A stretch of DNA of 64,000 nucleotides from Pseudomonas migulae NBRC 103157 (GCF_002091715.1 NZ_BDAG01000014.1:1-64000); one strand, 5' to 3'. Counted from the first letter of the stretch, positions 1 through 8,473 are shown. Numbers and translations: made by a program. The notes: a model not told the origin generated them from the letters alone.

Positions 1-29
1 CGGCTTGCCCGCGAAGGGGGTCCTACAGG
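1..29. repeat. Truncated REP-like element at window edge
   Basis: The first 15 bases match the inner part of the Pseudomonas REP family with core GGCTTGCCCGCGAA, and the end (tcctacagg) resembles the outer arm of a second, inverted REP. The window edge removes the rest, so the partner arm cannot be checked. Confidence 0.45.
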
Positions 30-249
30 TAGCGAAATTTCTGGGCAAAGTCGTCGGAAGTTTCCTTCAAGTTGTAGCGGTTTCCATGAACTGGTGCGAA
101 GTGAATTCCATGGATAGTCTTTGGCTGTCGCAGCAAGAGCAGCGGCAGGGTGTAGGAACCCTTGGACAATCACCGCGCGTCAGCGCTGTCGTTTGATTGC
201 GGCACTTAATCAGTGTCCGTAAGATCGTTCGCGGCGGCTGTGCGTGGGA

Positions 250-329
250 CACGCTTCGGCGTGGCTGAGTTTGGTGGATGTCTCAGTTTCCTACTCCCGC
301 GCACGGCTGCCACCCAAGCCCGTAGGAAA
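250..329 (+). other. Structured leader upstream of the DUF6124 gene
   Basis: Two features are visible in the roughly 370 bases before the small gene. At 250-263 there is a perfect 5-bp hairpin with a C(TTCG)G tetraloop (CACGC-TTCG-GCGTG). At 287-294 and 322-329 there is a perfect 8-bp inverted repeat, TTTCCTAC ... GTAGGAAA, enclosing a GC-rich stretch with a shorter GGC/GCC pairing. The second ends 42 bases before the ATG, so it would sit in a 5' UTR. No recognised riboswitch core is seen. The rest of 1-371 holds only the REP fragment at its left edge and nothing else I can support. Function is unknown. Confidence 0.45.
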
Positions 330-371
330 GGCCGTTGGTAGCTTCAATCTATCCACCAAGGTCTCTAAAAA

Positions 372-695
372 ATGACAAATCTTCACCCCGATCCACCCTA
401 CGAAAAACCAGTTCCTCCACCCAAAAGCCGCTTCATGGCACTGACCAGCAACTGCGACGACATGCCCACCCTGTTCGTCGATACCCTCGCACCACTCGAC
501 GTTTTATACGACGCGGCCCACTATCGAATCTGCGCCGTCACCCAGGTAATGGAAAACCTGTCGATGCGTGGCTCGATCGAATGTCAGTCTTTCATCCTTA
601 GTGACTTTGCATTGCTCTGCGCCATTCCGTTGCGGGATGGGTGTGATGTGCTGGATGTGCTGGGGCGGCGGTTGAAAGCGCGGCGTTCGGAGTAG
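372..695 (+). CDS. DUF6124 (DUF3077-like) family small protein
   Basis: This 107-residue protein has the layout of a small family that is common and multi-copy in fluorescent pseudomonads. The N-terminus is variable and proline-rich (about 1-25). A conserved C-terminal part follows with LFVDTLAPLDVLYDAAHY, then RICAVTQVMENLSM and ending CAIPLRDGCDVLDVLGRRL. No signal peptide or membrane segment is seen. No enzyme motif is recognised and the family has no assigned role. It stands alone, preceded by a structured leader, and the ATG follows an A-rich stretch without a strong Shine-Dalgarno sequence. Family assignment is from recognised sequence pattern; function is unknown. Confidence 0.75.
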   Translation: MTNLHPDPPYEKPVPPPKSRFMALTSNCDDMPTLFVDTLAPLDVLYDAAHYRICAVTQVMENLSMRGSIECQSFILSDFALLCAIPLRDGCDVLDVLGRRLKARRSE

Positions 696-714
696 CGCCG
701 GACGTTGTTGTGGC

Positions 715-856
715 GCGGGAGCGAGCTCCCTCGCCATCAGGATCAAGAGATCGCAGCCTTCGGCAGCTCCTATAGGAGTAACTTGCTGGCGATGGCGGCC
801 CCAAAATTGATGCAGGACTTAAGGGCCTCATCGCCGGTAAACCGGGCTCCTACAGG
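715..856. repeat. Cluster of degenerate REP-like sequences
   Basis: Three diverged REP-like pieces lie between the DUF6124 gene and tRNA-Met. They are GCGGGAGCGAGCTCCCTCGCC (715-735, itself nearly palindromic), a TATAGGAG...CTTGCTGGCGAT arm (771-793), and an inverted arm ending ccgggctcctacagg (830-856). They are less conserved than the other REP pairs in the window and probably old. Confidence 0.5.
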
Positions 857-898
857 ATTTTTGTCGGAAGTGGGGGCCTGCGCATTTTCTCCGGGCAT

Positions 899-932
899 AA
901 AAAAACGGCCTACCTTTCGGTAAGCCGTTTTT
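899..932. terminator. Bidirectional intrinsic terminator after tRNA-Met
   Basis: The stem is ACGGC-c-TACC paired with GGTA-a-GCCGT around a tttc loop. It is flanked by an A-run (899-905) and a T-run (928-932), so it can act on both strands. On the minus strand it lies 6 bases past the tRNA-Met 3' end. Confidence 0.8.
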
Positions 933-938
933 AGTACT

Positions 939-1015
939 TGGTGGCTACACAGGGACTTGAACCCCGGACCCCAGCATTATGAATGCTATGCTCTAACCAA
1001 CTGAGCTATGTAGCC
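939..1015 (-). tRNA. tRNA-Met (CAT)
   Basis: Read on the minus strand this is a 77-base tRNA with CCA encoded at 939-941. It starts GGCTACATAGCTCAGTTGG and has the anticodon loop TTCATAA (anticodon CAT), the T-arm GGTTCAAGTCC and a 7-bp acceptor stem. It is an elongator Met type, because the first acceptor pair G-C is intact. It lies just downstream of the amidase/ABC operon on the same strand. In P. aeruginosa a tRNA-Met follows ychF, which is farther away here. Confidence 0.95.
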
Positions 1016-1095
1016 AAGTGGCGCGCATTATTCGCGGGAAACGAATATGCGTCAAGCGCTTTTTTAAAAAATTTATCTACGCTATCAACCGTTTA

Positions 1096-2556
1096 TCAAA
1101 ATCCCTCGTTCAACAGTGGCGAAGGGCAGCGCTGGAACCAGCGACTCGCCTGTTCGTAAGCGTGGGCCAGTTGCAGGACGGCGAAGTCGGCCTGGTGCCT
1201 GCCGATGATTTGCAGCCCCATCGGTAAACCGTTCGAATTGAACCCTGCCTGCACATTCGCCACCGGACAGCCGGACAAGGTGCCGGGGATCACCACCTCC
1301 ATCCAGCGGTGATAGGTGTCTATGTTCACGCCTTCAATAGACGTCGGCCATGGCTGGGTTTTATCGAACGGAAACACCTGAGCGCTGGGCAGCAGCAGGT
1401 AATCGAACTCTTCAAACAGTCGGGAGATCGCCCGGTACCAGTTACTGCGGTCCACGGACGCCTTGAACACCTCGCTGGCGGACAGTTTCAAACCGTGTTC
1501 GATCTCCCAGCACGCTTCCGGTTTCAACTGTGCGCGCTTTTGCGGGTCGGCGTAAATCGCGCCCAGCGAGCCGGCGACCATCCAGTGACGCAAGGTTCGC
1601 CAACTGCTCCACAGCTGTTGCGGAGCGAACTGGGGTTGCACCGCTTCGATATGACATCCGAGGCTTGCGAAGTCGGCGAAAGTTTTTTCGCAGAGGTCGA
1701 GAATGCCTTTTTCCATTGGCAGATAGCCGTTGAAATCTCCCAGCCAACCCAGGCGCGTGCCTTTGAAGTCGCGCTCCAGCGGCGCCGCAAAGGCGCTGCC
1801 GGATTCGGCGATGGACAGCGGCGCCCGGGCATCGGCGCCGGCCTGCACCGACAGCAGCAACGCGGCATCGCGCACGCTGCGCCCCATGGGGCCTTCGTAG
1901 CCGAGCTGATCGATGAACAGGTCGGCGCTGTCATCGAAGGGCACGCGGCCCTGGGACGGGCGGAAACCGAAGATGTTGTTGAAAGCGGCCGGGTTACGCA
2001 GCGAGCCCATCATGTCGCTGCCATCGGCCACCGGCACCAGATGCATCGCCAGCGCCGCCGCTGCGCCACCGCTGCTGCCGCCGGCCGTTTTACCCGGGTC
2101 ATAAGCGCAACCGGTGGCACCGAACAGCGGGTTGTAACTTTGCGAGCCGAGGCCGAATTCCGGGGTGTTGCTCTTGCCGATGATGATTGCGCCGGCCGCT
2201 TTCAGCCGCTCCACCATGATCCCGTCGCGATCGGGAATAAAGTCCTTGTACAGCGGCGAACCCAGCGTCGTGCGGATGCCACGGGTCAGCGACAGGTCTT
2301 TGACCGCATGGGGCAAGCCATGCATCCAGCCACGGTACTCGCCCCGAGCCAGTTCGGCGTCGCGCCTGTCGGCCTGGGCCAGCAAGTCTTCCGGCGCCTG
2401 CAGGCTGATCAGCGCATTGACCTTCGGGTTGAAACGATCGATATGGGCCAGGTAAGTCTGCATCACTTCCCGGCAGGAAACCTCGCGCAGGCGAATGCGT
2501 TCGGCGAGTTCGTGGGCCTGCAGCAGGACCAGTTCGCTGATGTTATTAGAAGTCAT
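1096..2556 (-). CDS. Amidase signature family hydrolase
   Basis: This 486-residue amidase cleaves a C-N amide bond in an unknown substrate. The Lys-cisSer-Ser triad of the amidase-signature family is complete: Lys86 in HAVKDLSL, Ser161 in the GGSSGG signature, and Ser185 in GSDMMGSLRNPA. The spacing of 24 residues between the two serines is the same as in FAAH. No signal peptide is seen, so it is cytoplasmic. I chose the ATG at 2556 over an ATG 14 codons upstream because GAAAGGCAG lies in Shine-Dalgarno position. It is the last gene of the ABC operon, 61 bases after the binding-protein gene. This suggests that the imported compound contains an amide bond (inference). Confidence 0.9.
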   Translation of the reverse strand: MTSNNISELVLLQAHELAERIRLREVSCREVMQTYLAHIDRFNPKVNALISLQAPEDLLAQADRRDAELARGEYRGWMHGLPHAVKDLSLTRGIRTTLGSPLYKDFIPDRDGIMVERLKAAGAIIIGKSNTPEFGLGSQSYNPLFGATGCAYDPGKTAGGSSGGAAAALAMHLVPVADGSDMMGSLRNPAAFNNIFGFRPSQGRVPFDDSADLFIDQLGYEGPMGRSVRDAALLLSVQAGADARAPLSIAESGSAFAAPLERDFKGTRLGWLGDFNGYLPMEKGILDLCEKTFADFASLGCHIEAVQPQFAPQQLWSSWRTLRHWMVAGSLGAIYADPQKRAQLKPEACWEIEHGLKLSASEVFKASVDRSNWYRAISRLFEEFDYLLLPSAQVFPFDKTQPWPTSIEGVNIDTYHRWMEVVIPGTLSGCPVANVQAGFNSNGLPMGLQIIGRHQADFAVLQLAHAYEQASRWFQRCPSPLLNEGF

Positions 2557-2617
2557 TGCAACGCTGCCTTTCGGACGGCTGGAGGAACACCCCGTCACCG
2601 CGACGGGGCGGTTGAAA

Positions 2618-3652
2618 TCAACGCATCAGGCTGGTCCAGAGACGGTCGGCCAGGCGAATCGCGCCTTCGCCGCAGGTCTTGCTGAACATCACTTGGGTGC
2701 CTTCGGGAATGTGCAGCTCCGGGGCGTCCTTGAGGCTGGCGTCGAGGAACGGTTCCACACCCTTGATCGGGCTTTGGTGCTTGAGGAAGTTCTGGGTCAT
2801 GGCGGCATTTTCAGGCTGGCTGAGGAACGCAATAAACGCCTTGGCGTTCGCCGGATTCTTGCTGCCGGTCGGGATCACCATGTTATCGACCCAGGCCAGC
2901 ACGCCTTCTTTCGGGTAGAGGTATTTCAGGCTGGGCTTCATTTCCCGGGCGCGCATCGACGAACCGCCCCAGAACATCGACATGTCGATTTCACCCGCGG
3001 CCAGGTTCTCGCGAATCGAGCCGGCCTTGGAGCTGTAGGTCTTGACGAAAGGTTTCTGCGCCTTGAGCAAGCTCAGCACTTGCTGCATCTGCTTGGGGTC
3101 TTCGCTGCACAGCGGGATGTTCAGGTACAGGCTGGCCATGTCGATGGCTTCGCTGACCGAATCGAACATGTTGATCCGTCCCTGCAACTCGGCTGGCGGC
3201 TCGTAAAGCACCTTGTAGCTGTCGGTCGGACCTTTATAGCGTTCGGTGTTCAGTACCACGCTGGTGGTGCCCCAGATGAACGGCACGGAATAGGCACCTT
3301 CCGGGTCCCAGGTGGGTTTTTTCAAGTTATCCACAACGCTGGCGTAGTAGGGCTCTTTGACCGGGTCGAAGCGTTCCAGCAGATGTTCCTTGATCAGGAT
3401 CGGCACGAACTGGTGCGACGGAATCGCCACGTCGTAACCCGCGCCGCCCTGTTTCAGTTTCGCCAGCAGGGTTTCGTTGGAATCGTAGGAGTCCACGGTG
3501 ACTTCGATGCCGGTCTGTTTCTGGAACCTGGCGAGGATTTCCGGCGAAAAGTAGCCACTCCAGCTCACTACGTTAAGCTTTTCTGCGGCCTGGACGCTGC
3601 CGGCCAGTGTCACTAACAACGAAGTCCCGATGCTTGCAATCAACTTGCTCAT
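2618..3652 (-). CDS. PotD/PotF-like periplasmic polyamine-binding protein
   Basis: This is the 344-residue substrate-binding protein of an ABC importer. It has a Sec signal peptide (residues 1-22, hydrophobic core then GSVQA-AEK). The mature start LNVVSWSGYFSPEIL and the later GYDVAIPSHQ and VPFIWGTTS patterns are typical of the spermidine/putrescine-binding family. The length fits the family (about 345-370). It follows the permease genes and precedes the amidase in one operon. The real ligand may be a polyamine, a conjugate of one, or a related opine or amide; specificity cannot be read from sequence. Confidence 0.88.
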   Translation of the reverse strand: MSKLIASIGTSLLVTLAGSVQAAEKLNVVSWSGYFSPEILARFQKQTGIEVTVDSYDSNETLLAKLKQGGAGYDVAIPSHQFVPILIKEHLLERFDPVKEPYYASVVDNLKKPTWDPEGAYSVPFIWGTTSVVLNTERYKGPTDSYKVLYEPPAELQGRINMFDSVSEAIDMASLYLNIPLCSEDPKQMQQVLSLLKAQKPFVKTYSSKAGSIRENLAAGEIDMSMFWGGSSMRAREMKPSLKYLYPKEGVLAWVDNMVIPTGSKNPANAKAFIAFLSQPENAAMTQNFLKHQSPIKGVEPFLDASLKDAPELHIPEGTQVMFSKTCGEGAIRLADRLWTSLMR

Positions 3653-3679
3653 GCTATTTCCCCACGGTACGTAGAAGGT

Positions 3680-4489
3680 TCAGGTGTTCTTTTTGCCCAA
3701 CAGGTACGAGAGGCTGACGAACAGCACCGAGACGCCCAGGATCAGGGTCGAAACAGCGTTGACGTCGGGCGTCACGCCCATCCGCAACAGGCCGAAGATA
3801 AAGATTGGCAAGGTGGTGGTGCCGGCCTGGGAGACCATCATCGAGATCACGAAGTTATCCAGCGAAACGATGAAGGCCAGCATCAGTCCGGAAAAAATCC
3901 CCGGCATCAGCAGCGGCAGGGTGACCTTGCGAAAAGTCCGCCACGGGCCGGCGTAAAGGTCGGCCGAGGCTTGTTCCAGGGACAGGTCCATGTCGTTGAG
4001 TCGCGCACGAATCGGCAGGTAGGCAAATGGAATGCAGAACACCGTGTGGGCGATGATCAGGTTGCCGTAACCCAGGGACAGACCGAGGGTGGAAAACAGT
4101 GCCAGCGTGGCGACGCCGACTACGATTTCCGGCAACACCAGCGGCAGCATGATCGCCCCCATCGACAGTTGCAGGCCCTTGAACCTGGCACCGCGCGAGG
4201 TACCGAGGGCGGCGAGGGTGGCAATGGCCGTGGCGATCATGCTCGCGCACACGGCGATCAACAGACTGTTGCCGGCCGCCTGGCGCAGCGCCTGATTGGC
4301 GAAAGCCGCGCGGTACCAGTCCAGGCTGAACCCGGTCCACACCGTCGCCGACTGATTAGCGTTGAACGAGAACACCACCAGCACCACGATCGGCGCGTAG
4401 AGGTACAGGTAGAACAGGAAACTGAAGCCACCGAAGCCCGGAAAATCCTGCACACCCAGGCCGTTTCGCTTGAATAGACGCAGCATCAT
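3680..4489 (-). CDS. PotC/PotI-like ABC transporter permease
   Basis: This 269-residue inner-membrane permease has about six hydrophobic segments. It contains the EAA-type loop that contacts the ATPase, EQASADLYAGPWRTFRKVTLPLLMP-like, at about residues 175-198. It pairs with the permease encoded just upstream; its ATG overlaps that gene's TGA (ATGA), which indicates translational coupling. A second ATG follows directly, so the start is uncertain by one codon. The product forms half of the translocation channel for the polyamine-type substrate. Confidence 0.88.
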   Translation of the reverse strand: MMLRLFKRNGLGVQDFPGFGGFSFLFYLYLYAPIVVLVVFSFNANQSATVWTGFSLDWYRAAFANQALRQAAGNSLLIAVCASMIATAIATLAALGTSRGARFKGLQLSMGAIMLPLVLPEIVVGVATLALFSTLGLSLGYGNLIIAHTVFCIPFAYLPIRARLNDMDLSLEQASADLYAGPWRTFRKVTLPLLMPGIFSGLMLAFIVSLDNFVISMMVSQAGTTTLPIFIFGLLRMGVTPDVNAVSTLILGVSVLFVSLSYLLGKKNT

Positions 4490-5406
4490 GCACCTCCCTT
4501 GGCGATGCGCTGACGTTCGGAGCGCAAGGCATATACCGTCAGCACCAGCATCACGGCGGCCATCAGCACCAGCGACAGCGCCGCGCCGAAAGGCCAGTTA
4601 CGCGCATCGCTGAACTGCCGGAAGATCAGGTTGCCGAGCATCATCCGCGTGCCGCCGCCCAGCAATTCCGGAGCGATCATCGCGCCCAGGCACGGCACGA
4701 ACGTGAGGATGGCGCCGGCGAGAATCCCCGGTCTGGCGATGGGCAGCACCACTTTGCGCAAAGTGCGCCAGCGTCCGGCGTAAAGGTCCTGCGCGGCTTC
4801 CAGCAGGCGGATGTCCATCTTTTCCAGCGTCGCGTAAATCGGTAGCACCACGAAGGGCGCGTAGGTGTAAACCAGACCCAGCAACACGGCGCCGTCGGTG
4901 TAGAGCAATTGCAACGGTTGGTCGATAACGCCGAGGCCCATCAGGCTGTTGTTGATCACCCCGGTGTTACGCAAAAGCAAAATCCAGGCGTAGGTGCGGA
5001 TCAGCAGGTTGGCCCAGAACGGCACGGTGATCAGAAAGATCAGCAGGCCACGCCGATGCGCCGGTTGCATGGCCAGCCATACCGCCACCGGAAAGCCGAT
5101 CAGCAACGTGATAATCGTCGTCAGCCCGGCAATGCCGATGGAGCGCAAGGCGATCAGCAGATAGGAATCGGCGAAGGCCAGACTGTCATCCAGTTGCCGC
5201 TCGAACAGCAGCGAAGTGTAGGCGTCAGTGCTGAAGACTTTGTTGACCCCGCCATAGGGGTTGGCTTCCATCAGCGAGTAGCCGATGACAATCAGGATCG
5301 GCACGATCAGAAACAGGCCGATGGCGATCAGCGCCGGGCTGACCCCGAGAAAGCTCTGGAAGGCCCGCCGGCGCTCCAGTGTGTTGGCGATCGGTAAAGC
5401 GTGCAT
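4486..5406 (-). CDS. PotB/PotH-like ABC transporter permease
   Basis: This 306-residue inner-membrane permease is the partner of the PotC-like protein. The N-terminus is cytoplasmic, followed by about six membrane segments. The EAA loop, EAAQDLYAGRWRTLRKVVLP, lies near residues 200-220. It starts 15 bases after the ATPase gene stops, with a GAGGATTT-type ribosome site before the ATG. It acts with the other operon products in uptake of a polyamine-like compound. Confidence 0.88.
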   Translation of the reverse strand: MHALPIANTLERRRAFQSFLGVSPALIAIGLFLIVPILIVIGYSLMEANPYGGVNKVFSTDAYTSLLFERQLDDSLAFADSYLLIALRSIGIAGLTTIITLLIGFPVAVWLAMQPAHRRGLLIFLITVPFWANLLIRTYAWILLLRNTGVINNSLMGLGVIDQPLQLLYTDGAVLLGLVYTYAPFVVLPIYATLEKMDIRLLEAAQDLYAGRWRTLRKVVLPIARPGILAGAILTFVPCLGAMIAPELLGGGTRMMLGNLIFRQFSDARNWPFGAALSLVLMAAVMLVLTVYALRSERQRIAKGGA

Positions 5407-5421
5407 GGCAAATCCTCGGGC

Positions 5422-6540
5422 TCAATCGTGCAGGACGCTGGCGCTGCCGCTGTCGAACAACAGGCCGGCCTGGGTGCCCACGGCAAAGCGCAGACTGCGA
5501 TCGACGCTGTTGGGCGTGCGCACGGTGAGGCGCGAGCCGTCACTCAGGCTGACTTGATATTGCAGGTCGGTGCCGAGGTAGATCTGCGCATCGATCCGGC
5601 ACGGCAGCGCGCCGCCGGTGTCGCCAGGCACGAGGTGCAGACGCTCGGGGCGCACCGACAGCGCAACGTTGGCACCGATCTGAACGTCGCTGCAGGGCTG
5701 TGCCGGCAGCGGATGCCCGGCGGGACCGGCAAACCAGGCCTGGCCGTTTTCGACGCGAGTGACCGTGCCTTCGATGAAGTTGGTTTCGCCGATAAAGTCC
5801 GCCACGAAACGGTTGCGCGGGCGTTCGTAGATGTCTTCCGGGCGGCCGACCTGTTGCACTTCGCCTTCGGACAGCACGGCGATGCGGTCGGACATGGTCA
5901 GCGCTTCTTCCTGGTCATGGGTGACGAAGATGAAGGTGATGCCGGTCTTGGCCTGGATGGTTTTCAGCTCTTCGCGCATGGCCTGGCGCAGCTTGAGGTC
6001 GAGGGCCGAGAGCGGTTCGTCGAGCAGCAGCACTTTGGGATGCGGTGCCAGTGCCCGCGCCAGGGCAACGCGCTGTTGCTGGCCGCCGGAGAGTTGCGCC
6101 GGTTTGCGCGCGGCGAAACGTTCCATCTGCACCAGCGCGAGCATTTCGCGTACACGCTCAGCGATCTGGGCCTTGTTCATGACCTTGCCCATCGGGTGCG
6201 ATTCAAGGCCGAAAGCCAGGTTCTCGGCGATGGTCATGTGCGGGAATAGCGCGTAATGCTGAAACACCGTGTTGACCGGACGTTCGAAAGGCGGGCGGTC
6301 GGCGATGTTTTCGCCGTAGAGCAGAATCTCGCCCTCGGTCGGAAACTCGAACCCGGCGATCATCCGCAAGAGCGTGGTTTTGCCGCAGCCAGAAGGACCG
6401 AGGAGGGTGAAGAATTCGTTGTCGCGAATGTCCAGGTCGATGCTTTTCAGCGCCACCGGACCGGTCTGTGGATCACCGTAGACTTTGCGCACCGAGCGGA
6501 TGGACACCGCCAGTGTTTGCAGCGAATGCAGGGCATTCAT
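5422..6540 (-). CDS. PotA/PotG-like ABC transporter ATP-binding protein
   Basis: This 372-residue ATPase powers the importer encoded downstream. Walker A is GPSGCGKTT (48-56), the signature is LSGGQQQ (150-156), Walker B is LLLDEP (171-176), and the switch histidine lies in FVTHDQEEAL. A C-terminal TOBE-type domain (about 285-365) is typical of the polyamine, sulfate and maltose branch. It is the first gene of a five-gene operon (ATPase, two permeases, binding protein, amidase). It is divergent from a LysR gene 226 bases away that is the likely regulator. Confidence 0.92.
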   Translation of the reverse strand: MNALHSLQTLAVSIRSVRKVYGDPQTGPVALKSIDLDIRDNEFFTLLGPSGCGKTTLLRMIAGFEFPTEGEILLYGENIADRPPFERPVNTVFQHYALFPHMTIAENLAFGLESHPMGKVMNKAQIAERVREMLALVQMERFAARKPAQLSGGQQQRVALARALAPHPKVLLLDEPLSALDLKLRQAMREELKTIQAKTGITFIFVTHDQEEALTMSDRIAVLSEGEVQQVGRPEDIYERPRNRFVADFIGETNFIEGTVTRVENGQAWFAGPAGHPLPAQPCSDVQIGANVALSVRPERLHLVPGDTGGALPCRIDAQIYLGTDLQYQVSLSDGSRLTVRTPNSVDRSLRFAVGTQAGLLFDSGSASVLHD

Positions 6541-6575
6541 GCGTTACCTCCGATTCCCCCATCGCCTGCGAATAC

Positions 6576-6587
6576 GCTGATATCAGC
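6576..6587. promoter_or_regulatory. Perfect 12-bp palindrome before the ABC operon
   Basis: GCTGATATCAGC lies 36 bases upstream of the ATPase start codon in the divergent region with the LysR gene. It could be an operator or part of a promoter; only the symmetry is observed. Confidence 0.35.
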
Positions 6588-6716
6588 AGCACCGTCGGGC
6601 CATGGATATTATTTTTTTGGGCAGGATCGAGATGTGTTCGGGTGTTTGAGCCAGCTGTTTTTTTGTTGTGCTGTGCCTGGATTATCAGTGAGGGGTTGCG
6701 GGGGCGAAACTTCAAT

Positions 6717-6737
6717 TTTAACATACGACCTGTTAAA
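6717..6737. promoter_or_regulatory. Inverted repeat, candidate LysR-type operator
   Basis: TTTAAC-N9-GTTAAA lies 30 bases before the LysR ATG in an AT-rich stretch. LysR regulators usually bind interrupted dyads of about this size in the divergent promoter region, so this is a candidate autoregulatory site. Assignment is by position and symmetry only. Confidence 0.4.
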
Positions 6738-6766
6738 TAATTTAATAGCAAAAGGCGGCCAACCCC

Positions 6767-7672
6767 ATGCCTGACCACCGTTTACCACCACTGAATGCGG
6801 TGCGTGCCTTTGATGCGGCGGCTCGTCTGGGCAGCTACGTCGAGGCCTCGAAGGCGCTGCATGTGACCCAGCCTGCCATCGGTCGGCACGTAAAATTGCT
6901 GGAGGAATGGCTGGGCATTCAGCTGTTCGAGCGCACGTCTCGTGGTGTGATCTTGACGTTGGCGGGGGAGAAATATCACCGCAAGATTGCCGCTGCCTTG
7001 CAGCTGATGATCGAGGCTGGCAAGGAGGCTAGGCCCAAGGATGCCGAGCGCTGGTTGCGCATCATGGTGGTGCCGGGTTTTGCCAAGCGCTGGCTGATGC
7101 CGCGCATTGAAGTCATGCGCCATTTGCGGCCGGGCCTGAAGTTCGCCATCGAGCCCAACTCGACGTTCACCGATGTGGATGGCAAGAGCGCCGACCTCGG
7201 GATTGTCTACGGCGTGGATGGGCAATACGCGCATTCCCGCGTCAGCCTGATCCGCCCGCGTGTATTCCCGATCTGTACGCCGGAATATCTGGCCAGCATC
7301 GACCCCGTCGACGGGCCCGCCGACCTGGTGAAACTCAACCTGATTCACGTCGATGACGGCGAGTGGTGGAACCTGTGGTTCGCCGCCCACGATCTGGACG
7401 TGCACCTCAACTCGGACATGCTGTACGTCAACAACGACCACGCGCTGTCGGTGGCCGAGAGCGGGCAGGGCATCGCATTGGCCAACGAAGTGCTGGTGCG
7501 TGAAGAACTAAAAAGCGGTGCGCTGGTACGGGTGCTGGACGCCGAAGTCAAACTGGAAAGCTATCGTGTGTTGACGCCATCCGCCGAACTTTCGGCGGAT
7601 GTGTCGTGGTTCATTCAGTGGCTGAAGGCCGAGCTGGAGCAGGACTTTCCGGAAGCGGTAATCGCCGCCTGA
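6767..7672 (+). CDS. LysR-family transcriptional regulator (GcvA-like)
   Basis: This 301-residue regulator has a winged helix-turn-helix at about 8-66 (LPPLNAVRAFDAAARLGSYVEASKALHVTQPAIGRHVKLLEEWLG-type). An effector-binding domain at about 90-295 has the GcvA-branch pattern, including DLGIVYG and the late ...ADVSWFIQWL. It is transcribed away from the ABC/amidase operon, the usual arrangement of a LysR protein with its target, so it probably controls uptake of that substrate. The last codons (FPEAVIAA and stop) are also present in each unit of the adjacent tandem array. Confidence 0.9.
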   Translation: MPDHRLPPLNAVRAFDAAARLGSYVEASKALHVTQPAIGRHVKLLEEWLGIQLFERTSRGVILTLAGEKYHRKIAAALQLMIEAGKEARPKDAERWLRIMVVPGFAKRWLMPRIEVMRHLRPGLKFAIEPNSTFTDVDGKSADLGIVYGVDGQYAHSRVSLIRPRVFPICTPEYLASIDPVDGPADLVKLNLIHVDDGEWWNLWFAAHDLDVHLNSDMLYVNNDHALSVAESGQGIALANEVLVREELKSGALVRVLDAEVKLESYRVLTPSAELSADVSWFIQWLKAELEQDFPEAVIAA

Positions 7673-8473
7673 GGCCGATAGATCTGCACTGTAGGAGCCG
7701 GCTTGCTGGCGATCCAGACGCCGCGGTTTGCCAGGGAAACCGCGTAAACGTTCATCGCCAGCAAGCCGGCTCCTACAGAACTAGACACTCAAACGAAACC
7801 GCCCGGTGTTCCGGAAGCGGTAATCGCCCCTGAGGCCGATAGATCTGTACTGTAGGAGCCGGCTTGCTGGCGATCCAGGCGCCGCGGTTTGCCAGGGAAA
7901 CCGCGTAATCGTTCATCGCCAGCAAGCCGGCTCCTACAGAATCGGGACTAGACACTCAAACGAAAACGTCCGGTGTTCCCGAAGCGGTAATCGCCCCTGA
8001 GGCTGATAGATCTGCACTGCAGGAGCCGGCTTGCTGGCGATCCAGGCACCGCGGTTCACCAGGCAAACCGCGTAATCGTTCATCGCCAGCAAGCCGGCTC
8101 CTACAGAACTAGACATTCAAGCGAAACCGCCCGGTGTTCCGGAAGCGGTAATCGCCCCTGAGGCCGATAGATCTGCACTGTAGGAGCCGGCTTGCTGGCG
8201 ATCCAGACGCCGCGGTTTGCCAGGGAAACCGCGTAAACGTTCATCGTCAGCAAGCCGGCTCCTACAGAATCGGGACTAGACACTCAAACGAAAACGTCCG
8301 GTGTTCCGGAAGCGGTGATCGCCGCCTGAGGCTGATAGATCTGCACTGTAGGAGCCGGCTTGCTGGCGATCCAGGCACCGCGGTTCACCAGGCAAACCGC
8401 GTAATCGTTCATCGCCAGCAAGCCGGCTCCTACAGAATCGGGACTAGACATTCAAACGAAACCGTCCGGTGTT
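7647..8473. repeat. Five-copy tandem array of a 161-167 bp unit carrying a REP pair and both gene ends
   Basis: Units begin (TTCCGGAAGCGG) at about 7647, 7809, 7976, 8137 and 8304, giving periods of 162, 167, 161 and 167. Each contains four parts in order: the 3' end of the LysR gene with its stop; an inverted pair of REP arms (GTAGGAGCCGGCTTGCTGGCGAT and complement) around a GC-rich centre; a short joint (gaactagac or gaatcgggactagac); and the last codons of the chemoreceptor gene in antisense (NTGRFR-L-S/N-V stop). The joint CGGTGTT/TTCCGG shares only TT. Copies differ at scattered bases; units 1 and 4 share one central sequence and units 3 and 5 another. The array fills the whole interval between the two convergent genes. 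Confidence 0.93.

Noticed and set aside
1309..2685. Long open frame on the plus strand opposite the amidase gene (458 codons)
   Set aside because: It mirrors the amidase frame in high-GC DNA, has an Arg/Gln-rich composition and no homology pattern. The same applies to the plus-strand frames opposite the chemoreceptors (8567-10492, 50174-52330), ychF (12370-13473), the TPR gene (17686-19140), the flavoprotein (27865-29565) and mqo (43855-45282), and to the minus-strand frame opposite DUF1302 (60345-61838).
7773..8283. Three 60-codon minus-strand frames within the tandem array
   Set aside because: They are read-through of REP sequence and duplicated chemoreceptor codons with no start signal.
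7647..8473. Regularly spaced repeats that could suggest a CRISPR array
   Set aside because: Units are about 161-167 bp, are nearly identical along their whole length and contain REP hairpins and gene ends; there are no unique spacers or cas genes.
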